From G963663315 sp965208975 (lineage in GTDB: Bacteria; Pseudomonadota; Gammaproteobacteria; Arenicellales; Poriferihabitantaceae), in contig CBDBQH010000001.1 of the NCBI GenBank assembly GCA_965208975.1, positions 757,202-821,201 of the forward strand: a stretch of DNA of 64,000 nt. The letters run 5' to 3'. Positions 61,201 to 64,000 of this stretch are shown piece by piece (the stretch's first letter is position 1; every line of letters starts with the position of its first letter). A program made the translations under genes and the position numbers. The notes beneath the pieces were generated by a model. The model had not been told where the DNA came from. It worked only from the letters and a program-made list of their open reading frames with translations, and did not search any database.

Positions 61201-64000
61201 TGCTCCTTGCTCCACAGATTGGCCGCTTCGGTCGGATGGAACGTCAACTCCTCGCTGGCCGTGAACGCCGTCGCCGCGTCCGGGCCGTCTAGCGTCAATT
61301 CGGTATTGTCCGATGTGATCGCCACCGTCACCGCCTCAGTCGGCTGCGTATCCAGTACCACCGTGTAGGTCTTGGTTCCTTCCTCCGTCACCGTGACACT
61401 CGTCGGCGAGAACGTAATCCCCCGTTCTTCATCATCTGTAATGGTCAACTCCTGATTACCCGGATTGGCCAGGCCATGACCGCCACTCGCTACCGCCGAC
61501 ACCGTCACTTTCTTGTTGGCGGCGTCCACCTGGTTGTCCACCGCCGTAATCGTCACTACCCCGCTACTCGCCTTCGCTCCAGCCGCAATCGTCAGGGTCT
61601 GGTTCGCCGATACCGTAAAGTCTCCACTCACCGCCGGCGCCACCGCCACCGCGCTCACCGTCAACGTGGTCGCTACCGAAGACGCATGACTCAACGTCGC
61701 CGTCACCGTCGATACGTTGGTGGCTTCGCTTTCGGTAATCGTCGAGGGCGTCAGTACCAGCGTCGCCACCGCCGTGTCGTTGTCGGTGATCCCTACCGCT
61801 ACCGTGCCACTCGCTGTGGTCCCCGTAGTCCCCGTGCCCGAGGCCCGATCCAGATTGCTCGTCACCGCCCGGCTACTGCTGCCAAAGCCGACCGTCAACG
61901 TCTCCTCGTCCCCTTCATCCACCTCGTCATTCACCGCCGTCAGTGTGAGGGTCGCTATCTGTACCGTGCGCGTGGCATGGCCGGTGAACACCACCGCCGG
62001 GGTCGCCGCGCTGTGCGGATCAGTGGCGCTCAAGGTCACGCCCCGATTCAGACTCGCTCCACTGCTTAACGCCACCGTGTAATCACCCGCCGCAATGCCC
62101 GCCCCACTCACCATCAACGGCGCCGTAATCTCCTCACCCGACACCAGGGCGCGTCCCAGCGTCACCGTCAACGTGGCGGCGCCGCCATTCTCGACAATCG
62201 CTCCACTGCCGCCGCTTCGCGCCAGCGTCACCGTCGTTTTGTCATTGTCGCGTACCGCTACACTCGCCGAACCGTTGGAACCACTCACCGTATACCCCGC
62301 GCCCGAACCAGCGGTCACCGTCACCACAATCTCGCCGTCCGGTTCATCGGTCGTGTCGGCCGTGGTCACTACACTGTGGACGACCGACCCGCTGGTCGGA
62401 ACCATGACCGTGGCGCTCTCGCGCACAGTCGTCAGATAATCGGCGTTGGCTACATCCGCGATATTCAGCGTCACGGACAGACCCGCCGCCGGAACCGGAG
62501 CCGCCGTCACCGTAAACGTCGCCGTCGCTCCTTCGGTCATACTGGCGGCGCTCGTTCGCGCAATCGTAATCTCCGGCTTCGTGGTGTCCGTCACCGTCAC
62601 CACCAGGTCCTGGTTCTGCCCGGACCCATAACCCGATCCCGCGCCCGATACCGTGTGCGTCAGCTTCGCCGATTCATAGCTCGTGCTCGTGTCATCCTGC
62701 GCCGCCGTCACCGTCACTTCCTGCGCCGTACTCCACAAGGTGGCCGGCGTTGACGCGCTGAACGTCAACGTAGACGGTTGTACCGTCACCCCCGTCACAT
62801 TCGAGGCAATCGCTACCGTCACATTCGCCGAAGGCTGCGTCGACAGCGCCACCGTGTAGGTCTTGCTGGCTCCTTCTTCTACCGTCAGGGCAGTCGGCGC
62901 AATCACCAGTCCCGCCGTGTCATTGTCGGCAATGGTGACGGCCAGGTCTTTACTGACCGAACCGTAATCCCCGCCACTGGCCGCATGCCTCAGCTTCACC
63001 GCATCATTGACCGTGTCATCATCCGCCCGGGCATTCACCGTCACCGTCTGCGCCTTGCTCCACAGATTGGCCGCTTCGGTCGGATGGAACGTCAACTCCT
63101 CGCTGGCCGTGAACGCCGTCGCCGCGTCCGGGCCGTCTAGCGTCAATTCGGTGTTGTCCGAAGTAATCGTCACCGTCACCGCCTCAGTCGGCTGCGTATC
63201 CAGTACCACCGTGTAGGTCTGGGTTCCTTCCTCCGTCACCGTGACACTCGTCGGATCGAACGTCAATCCCACTTTATCGTCATCCGTCACCGTGATCACG
63301 CCGTGGGTATCTGTCACCGTACCCGTAACGCCGCCGCTCAGGTTCGTGGCCGTCAGAATCGGGGCATTGCCACTGTCTGTGGCCGGAATCGTCACCGTCA
63401 CCGTATCATCCGCCGCGTCATCATCGTGCAAGGCCGTCAACGTCACCGTGGCGGTCGTCGCTGAACCCCCGGCGCGACCGGTGAACGTCACCGTGTTGCC
63501 AGACAGACCCACTCCGGTCGCCGCCGTCAGCGACAGACTGAAGTCGGTATCCAGAACCCCGCCCGTGAAGCCCAACGGAACCGCCAGAACCTCTCCAGCC
63601 CGCAACGCCCGCCCCAGCGTCAACACCAGCTGCGCCGTCTGCGTACTGCTGTCTTCGGTCGCCGTGGCGTCCGGCGTCGTCAGGGTCACCGGGGTGGCGT
63701 CGTTGTCCGTGACCTTGACCTTCGCCGAACCGTTCGTATTGCTCACCGTATAGCCCGAACCAGCGGTCACCGTCACCACAATCTCACCATCCGGTTCATC
63801 CGTACTGTCGGCAGTGGTCACTACATTGTGGACGACCGACCCACTGGTCGGAACCATGACCGTGGCGCTCTCGCGCACAGTCGTCAGATAATCGGCGTTG
63901 GCTACATCCGCAATATTCAGCGTCACGGACAGACCCGCCGCCGGAACCGGAGCCGCCGTCACCCGGAACGTCGCCGTGCCGCCTTCGGTCACACTCGCGC
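43221..64000 (-). CDS. Giant Calx-beta-repeat autotransporter adhesin (5' end outside the window)
   Basis: The last ~6,920 residues of a single open frame; the N-terminus and signal peptide lie beyond 64000. Almost all of it is Calx-beta-like repeats of roughly 100-120 residues. Recurring words are VTEEGS.TYTVVLDTQP, LTFSASTPATLWSTAQ, ITDNDTAGLVIAP and VTVTDDD; the acidic loops would bind Ca2+. The last ~380 residues, from about 44370 down, are an autotransporter-type barrel (WSVWGQGGWSSFDGQEG; GLEVGIRW at the end with the terminal aromatic). A linker with HVDRVLDGITGRI precedes it. No stop interrupts the frame. Likely a large Ca2+-stiffened surface adhesin; partner and target are unknown. 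Confidence 0.85.
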   Translation of the reverse strand, partial: ASVTEGGTATFRVTAAPVPAAGLSVTLNIADVANADYLTTVRESATVMVPTSGSVVHNVVTTADSTDEPDGEIVVTVTAGSGYTVSNTNGSAKVKVTDNDATPVTLTTPDATATEDSSTQTAQLVLTLGRALRAGEVLAVPLGFTGGVLDTDFSLSLTAATGVGLSGNTVTFTGRAGGSATTATVTLTALHDDDAADDTVTVTIPATDSGNAPILTATNLSGGVTGTVTDTHGVITVTDDDKVGLTFDPTSVTVTEEGTQTYTVVLDTQPTEAVTVTITSDNTELTLDGPDAATAFTASEELTFHPTEAANLWSKAQTVTVNARADDDTVNDAVKLRHAASGGDYGSVSKDLAVTIADNDTAGLVIAPTALTVEEGASKTYTVALSTQPSANVTVAIASNVTGVTVQPSTLTFSASTPATLWSTAQEVTVTAAQDDTSTSYESAKLTHTVSGAGSGYGSGQNQDLVVTVTDTTKPEITIARTSAASMTEGATATFTVTAAPVPAAGLSVTLNIADVANADYLTTVRESATVMVPTSGSVVHSVVTTADTTDEPDGEIVVTVTAGSGAGYTVSGSNGSASVAVRDNDKTTVTLARSGGSGAIVENGGAATLTVTLGRALVSGEEITAPLMVSGAGIAAGDYTVALSSGASLNRGVTLSATDPHSAATPAVVFTGHATRTVQIATLTLTAVNDEVDEGDEETLTVGFGSSSRAVTSNLDRASGTGTTGTTASGTVAVGITDNDTAVATLVLTPSTITESEATNVSTVTATLSHASSVATTLTVSAVAVAPAVSGDFTVSANQTLTIAAGAKASSGVVTITAVDNQVDAANKKVTVSAVASGGHGLANPGNQELTITDDEERGITFSPTSVTVTEEGTKTYTVVLDTQPTEAVTVAITSDNTELTLDGPDAATAFTASEELTFHPTEAANLWSKEQTVTVNAAADDDTAPDEVQLTHAASGGDYGSVSEDLAVTITDNDTAALSLSPTALTVEEGGSKTYTVALSTQPSANVTVAIGSNVTGVTVQPSSLTFSAATAATLWSVAKTVTVTAAQDDTSTTYESAKLTHTVTGADSGYGARQNKDLVVTVTDTTKPEITIARTSAASMTEGATATFTVTATPVPAANLEVTLNIADVANADYLASGESGHEGAKTVTVPVGGSITHNVVTTADSTDEPDGEIVVTVTAGSGYTVSNTNGSAKVKVTDNDATPVTLTTPDATATEDSSTQTAQLVLTLGRALRAGEVLAVPLGFTGGVLDTDFSLSLTAATGVGLSGNTVTFTGRAGGSATTATVTLTALHDDDAADDTVTVTIPATDSGNAPILTATNLSGGVTGTVTDTHGVITVTDDDKVGLTFDPTSVTVTEEGTQTYTVVLDTQPTEAVTVTITSDNTELTLDGPDAATAFTASEELTFHPTEAANLWSKAQTVTVNARADDDTVNDAVKLRHAASGGDYGSVSKDLAVTIADNDTAGLVIAPTALTVEEGASKTYTVALSTQPSANVTVAIASNVTGVTVQPSTLTFSASTPATLWSTAQEVTVTAAQDDTSTTYESAKLTHTVTGADSGYGTSQNKDLVVTVTDTTEPEITIARTSGASVTEGGTATFRVTAAPVPAAGLSVTLNIADVANADYLTTVRESATVMVPTSGSVVHNVVTTADSTDEPDGEIVVTVTAGSGYTVSNTNGSAKVKVTDNDATPVTLTTPDATATEDSSTQTAQLVLTLGRALRAGEVLAVPLGFTGGVLDTDFSLSLTAATGVGLSGNTVTFTGRAGGSATTATVTLTALHDDDAADDTVTVTIPATDSGNAPILTATNLSGGVTGTVTDTHGVITVTDDDKVGLTFDPTSVTVTEEGTQTYTVVLDTQPTEAVTVTITSDNTELTLDGPDAATAFTASEELTFHPTEAANLWSKAQTVTVNARADDDTVNDAVKLRHAASGGDYGSVSKDLAVTIADNDTAGLVIAPTALTVEEGASKTYTVALSTQPSANVTVAIASNVTGVTVQPSTLTFSASTPATLWSTAQEVTVTAAQDDTSTSYESAKLTHTVSGAGSGYGSGQNQDLVVTVTDTTKPEITIARTSAASMTEGATATFTVTAAPVPAAGLSVTLNIADVANADYLTTVRESATVMVPTSGSVVHSVVTTADTTDEPDGEIVVTVTAGSGAGYTVSGSNGSASVAVRDNDKTTVTLARSGGSGAIVENGGAATLTVTLGRALVSGEEITAPLMVSGAGIAAGDYTVALSSGASLNRGVTLSATDPHSAATPAVVFTGHATRTVQIATLTLTAVNDEVDEGDEETLTVGFGSSSRAVTSNLDRASGTGTTGTTASGTVAVGITDNDTAVATLVLTPSTITESEATNVSTVTATLSHASSVATTLTVSAVAVAPAVSGDFTVSANQTLTIAAGAKASSGVVTITAVDNQVDAANKKVTVSAVASGGHGLANPGNQELTITDDEERGITFSPTSVTVTEEGTKTYTVVLDTQPTEAVTVAITSDNTELTLDGPDAATAFTASEELTFHPTEAANLWSKEQTVTVNAAADDDTAPDEVQLTHAASGGDYGSVSEDLAVTITDNDTAALSLSPTALTVEEGGSKTYTVALSTQPSANVTVAIGSNVTGVTVQPSSLTFSAATAATLWSVAKTVTVTAAQDDTSTTYESAKLTHTVTGADSGYGARQNKDLVVTVTDTTKPEITIARTSAASMTEGATATFTVTATPVPAANLEVTLNIADVANADYLASGESGHEGAKTVTVPVGGSITHNVVTTADSTDEPDGEIVVTVTAGSGYTVSNTNGSAKVKVTDNDATPVTLTTPDATATEDSSTQTAQLVLTLGRALRAGEVLAVPLGFTGGVLDTDFSLSLTAATGVGLSGNTVTFTGRAGGSATTATVTLTALHDDDAADDTVTVTIPATDSGNAPILTATNLSGGVTGTVTDTHGVITVTDDDKVGLTFDPTSVTVTEEGTQTYTVVLDTQPTEAVTVTITSDNTELTLDGPDAATAFTASEELTFHPTEAANLWSKAQTVTVNARADDDTVNDAVKLRHAASGGDYGSVSKDLAVTIADNDTAGLVIAPTALTVEEGASKTYTVALSTQPSANVTVAIASNVTGVTVQPSTLTFSASTPATLWSTAQEVTVTAAQDDTSTTYESAKLTHTVTGADSGYGTSQNKDLVVTVTDTTEPEITIARTSGASVTEGGTATFRVTAAPVPAAGLSVTLNIADVANADYLTTVRESATVMVPTSGSVVHNVVTTADSTDEPDGEIVVTVTAGSGYTVSNTNGSAKVKVTDNDATPVTLTTPDATATEDSSTQTAQLVLTLGRALRAGEVLAVPLGFTGGVLDTDFSLSLTAATGVGLSGNTVTFTGRAGGSATTATVTLTALHDDDAADDTVTVTIPATDSGNAPILTATNLSGGVTGTVTDTHGVITVTDDDKVGLTFDPTSVTVTEEGTQTYTVVLDTQPTEAVTVTITSDNTELTLDGPDAATAFTASEELTFHPTEAANLWSKAQTVTVNARADDDTVNDAVKLRHAASGGDYGSVSKDLAVTIADNDTAGLVIAPTALTVEEGASKTYTVALSTQPSANVTVAIASNVTGVTVQPSTLTFSASTPATLWSTAQEVTVTAAQDDTSTSYESAKLTHTVSGAGSGYGSGQNQDLVVTVTDTTKPEITIARTSAASMTEGATATFTVTAAPVPAAGLSVTLNIADVANADYLTTVRESATVMVPTSGSVVHSVVTTADTTDEPDGEIVVTVTAGSGAGYTVSGSNGSASVAVRDNDKTTVTLARSGGSGAIVENGGAATLTVTLGRALVSGEEITAPLMVSGAGIAAGDYTVALSSGASLNRGVTLSATDPHSAATPAVVFTGHATRTVQIATLTLTAVNDEVDEGDEETLTVGFGSSSRAVTSNLDRASGTGTTGTTASGTVAVGITDNDTAVATLVLTPSTITESEATNVSTVTATLSHASSVATTLTVSAVAVAPAVSGDFTVSANQTLTIAAGAKASSGVVTITAVDNQVDAANKKVTVSAVASGGHGLANPGNQELTITDDDSDPNQQIQPTSPTLPVVSIERTSSDAEIGEGAAATFRVTADPVPVADLAVTLNIADVANADYIASGNQGTQTVTVPTSGTVDYDVVTTGGDTETTDEPDGEITVTVTDGAGYTVSGSNGSATVKVTDDDATEVTLTMLDTTATEGSSTDTAQMVLRLGRALRAGEALAVPMAFSGGVLGTDFTLTAATGVSLSGSTVTFTGSNTGSATTATVTLVASQDVDVADDSITVAIPASSTSGTPRLTATNLSGGASGSGSGTITVTDDDEPEITIARTSGASMTEGGTATFRVTANPVPAANLSVTLDVADVANADYLAPGNQGTKTVMVPTSGTVDYDVVTTGGNSETTDEPDGEITVTVTDGTGYTVGSNGSATVEVQDDDETEVTLTTPDATATEGSNTQTARMVLTLGRALRAGEGLAVPFQFTGGTLGTDFTLALTAATGVGLNATTGVVTFTGSSAGSSTTATVTLAASQDADAEDESITVSIPATDSGEGSILTATNLSGGASGSRDGNGVITVTDDDEVGITFNPTSVTVTEEGSSSYTVVLDTQPTTQVTVTIASDNSDLTIADTDSVMQGIQNTLTFNPTGVTKLWNVAQTVTVNAGADVDAANDDVTLTHDASGGDYASVEEDLSVTITDNDTAGLVIAPSSLTVAEGSNTSTYTVKLATPPTANVTVAIASDVTGVTVQPVSLTFSASTPATLWSTAQEVTVTVAQDDTSTTYDPATLSHTVSGAGSGYGASQNEDLVVTVTDTTEPEITIARSGGSGAITEGGTATFTVTADPVPAAPLSVTLTIADVANADYLTTVRESATVMIPTAGSVVHSVVTSADTTDEPDGEITVTVTDGTGYTVGSNGSATVEVQDDDETEVTLTTPDTTATEGSNTQTARMVLTLGRALRAGEALAVPLGFSGGTLGTDFTLALTAATGVGLNATTGVVTFTGRGAGSSTTATVTLAASQDADAEDESITVSIPATDSGEGSILTATNLSGGASGSRDGNGVITVTDDDEVGITFNPTSVTVTEEGSSSYTVVLDTQPTTQVTVTIASDNSDLTIADTDSVMQGIQNTLTFNPTGVTKLWNVAQTVTVNAGADVDAANDDVTLTHDASGGDYASVEEDLSVTITDNDTAGLVIAPSSLTVAEGSNTSTYTVKLATPPTANVTVAIASDVTGVTVQPVSLTFSASTPATLWSTAQEVTVTVAQDDTSTTYDPATLSHTVSGAGSGYGASQNEDLVVTVTDTTEPEITIARSGGSGAITEGGTATFTVTADPVPAAPLSVTLTIADVANADYLTTVRESATVMIPTAGSVVHSVVTSADTTDEPDGEITVTVTDGTGYTVGSNGSATVEVQDDDETEVTLTTPDTTATEGSNTQTARMVLTLGRALRAGEALAVPLGFSGGTLGTDFTLALTAATGVGLNATTGVVTFTGRGAGSSTTATVTLTSSQDADAEDDTITVTIPATSTGNAPILTATGLSGGATGTVTANHGTITVTDDDEVGITFSPTSVSVTEEGSGSYTVVLDTQPSAVVTVEITSDSAELTIADTDGDTPSDQNTLTFNPTGVTKPWNTPQTVTVNAAADVDTANDEVTLTHGASGGDYASVSEDLEVTITDNDTAGLVIAPGSLTVEEGSNTNTYTVRLSTEPSADVTVTIGSDNTDVTIDGPDAGAVFTASETLTFSPSTPATLWSTAQTVTVSAAQDTDTVDDEATLTHTASNTGGYNGVTGEVGVTVTDDDTAGLTFSPTSVSVAEEGSGSYTVVLDTQPTAQVTVTITSDSAELTIADTDSVMNGVQNTLTFNPTGITKLWNAPQTVTVNALADVDTANDAVMLTHAASGGDYASVEEDLSVTITDNDTAGLVIAPASLTVAEGSNTNTYTVRLATEPTANVTVTITSDNTDVTIDGPDSATAFTASETLTFSASGANLWSTAQTVTVSVAQDTDTVDDEATLTHTASNTGGYNGVTGEVDVTVTDDEEGGLTFVPSSLVVDEGDNDIHIRTYTVVLDTQPTDVVTVTIAADNSDVTIDADLDTDGDQNTLTFHPSGLVNLWNVPQTVTVVVVPDDDTVNDIVILTHTASATGGYDDVNGEVDMTIQEPPSVMPVVSFVRTLDSVSESAGMYNMEVNLNPVLQTDITLAYTVGGTASNGDNGDYRIDVDVVSIPAGESSVNIPIIIMDDDVEESDETIILTLAAGVNYALNGKNMCTLVVNDDDDMPVVSITGGEAVTEGGAATFTLTAIPAPTTSLAVNLAVADAPNGDFVEASQEGSRMVTIHAGETSVTHRVPTMDDFVDEVDGEVTVTVEPGEGYLPGESSHSATVAVTDDDTAGFELSVSSLHIAAADEPADYTARLLSEPTAPVTMSVLPDAVGVVTVLPESLSFTADNWAIGQAVRVTAVADGAVSLEHRVTSTDPNYNTESLTQRLEVTVSGFLTTAASSWLIRFARTHVDRVLDGITGRIDITPTPGTQAQLAGSPVESASEPEPMETLYPWLDDSSEDDENVLDWREMTGREMWSGSSFTQTGKPQADGSVWSVWGQGGWSSFDGQEGALSVDGEVVTGLLGMDRHQGLWGAGVALSHSVGKGEYDRADGDSGELEASLTMVTPWVSREVTDRLTAWGAIGYGQGTLERKGQEALRTDTATAMVAAGARGSLIEAPAGGGFSLALVSDALWLQATSDQVGDGRELGATSADISRLRLGLEGSWLRVIQDAGALDTRLEIGARHDGGDAETGFGVELGGGISWSDPNRGLELGIEGRGLVAHEVSGYRDLGASITLDWDAQPETKQGLSASLRQDWGGSSSGGMSRLLEPERPDEIDADAAGKDNTRRLTVDVAWGAPAFTGRFIGGPYLGYGLSGTDRDYRLGWRLDSIGKPDLSFDIGVTRTESGGEGDYRIGLEVGIRW
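47602..50511 (-). repeat. Tandem pair of 1,455-bp units in the giant adhesin gene
   Basis: Units 47602-49056 and 49057-50511 match at a constant 1,455-base offset (485 residues, in frame). The translated products are identical over at least 47862-48731 versus 49317-50186. A third, diverged copy seems to start after 50511. Confidence 0.85.
51901..64000 (-). repeat. Array of 4,764-bp near-identical units in the giant adhesin gene
   Basis: Units at 51901-56664 and 56665-61428, and a third partial unit from 61429 to the window end, repeat at a constant 4,764-base offset (1,588 residues, in frame). Translated segments are identical in all copies compared; one difference was seen near the first boundary (ATTGCCCGG versus ATTACCCGG). 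Each unit also contains a 1,452-base-offset repeat. Confidence 0.88.
53170..55755 (-). repeat. Inner duplication (1,452-base offset) within each 4,764-bp unit
   Basis: Segment 53170-54303 recurs at 54622-55755, about 1,134 bases each. The flanking bases differ (ATCCTGCG versus ATCTTGCG before; TGTGGACGA versus TGTGGGTGA after). The same pair recurs in the next unit (58014 and 59466 region). So the array grew by nested duplication. Confidence 0.8.

Noticed and set aside
43240..64000. Many plus-strand open frames of 60-260 codons opposite the giant adhesin gene
   Set aside because: They are Arg- or Val/Ser-rich mirror images caused by the repetitive GC-rich codons of the minus-strand gene and recur at its repeat offsets.
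47602..64000. Possible CRISPR array or satellite DNA
   Set aside because: The repeats are long (1.4-4.8 kb), in frame and protein-coding, with no short repeat-spacer structure.
1..64000. tRNA and rRNA genes
   Set aside because: I looked for cloverleaf-like stretches and rRNA words in the gaps between genes and saw none; most gaps are too short.

Overview
The window looks like chromosomal DNA from a gammaproteobacterium, probably one that lives with a host. That rests on gene content and order: ftsK-lolA-crcB-serS and rpsF-rpsR-rplI-dnaB-alr-radA run in the order usual for that class, and lolA, secB, hemL and two outer-membrane autotransporter barrels point to a Gram-negative with an outer membrane. 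The species was not identified. The host-associated lifestyle is inferred from the surface proteins and osmolyte uptake.

Layout. 1-7.3 kb is metabolic: an O-acetylhomoserine sulfhydrylase, a proX-proW-proV glycine betaine importer, an FdhD-like protein and a PuuA-type glutamine synthetase homologue. 7.4-11.9 kb, minus strand, is the most unusual locus. Two collagen-like (Gly-X-Y) proteins, each with a C-terminal YadA-like trimeric anchor, are followed by two different 2-oxoglutarate/Fe(II) oxygenases of the prolyl-hydroxylase superfamily and then by a SecB-type export chaperone. The first four genes overlap end to start, and one good sigma70 promoter lies upstream. A run of 12 G in the signal-peptide region of the first gene looks like a phase-variation switch. 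I read this as a dedicated system to make, possibly hydroxylate, export and display collagen on the outer membrane. 12-18.6 kb is a housekeeping block: rluC, then ftsK-lolA-crcB-serS-dapB.

18.6-27.5 kb is an accessory island: an Xre/RES toxin-antitoxin pair, an alpha/beta hydrolase with a duplicated tail, two identical TauE-family genes about 5.8 kb apart, two PIN-domain toxin-antitoxin pairs, a class 3 lipase, a YegP-like protein, a complete IS4-like element, the scar of an IS481-like element and a dif-like 28-bp site. 27.5-33.2 kb holds a cation-efflux protein and a five-gene branched-chain-amino-acid/amide-type ABC importer. 33.3-42.2 kb is housekeeping: hemL, rpmE, rho, an FKBP isomerase, radA, alr, dnaB, rplI, rpsR and rpsF with a probable S6:S18 leader. 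A higBA pair follows.

43.2-64.0 kb is one open reading frame on the minus strand that runs off the window. It is the last ~6,920 residues of a giant adhesin made of Calx-beta-like repeats and ending in an autotransporter barrel. It is built from nested near-identical repeats: 4,764-bp units, 1,452-bp-offset subunits inside them, and a separate 1,455-bp tandem pair. No tRNA, rRNA or CRISPR array was seen.
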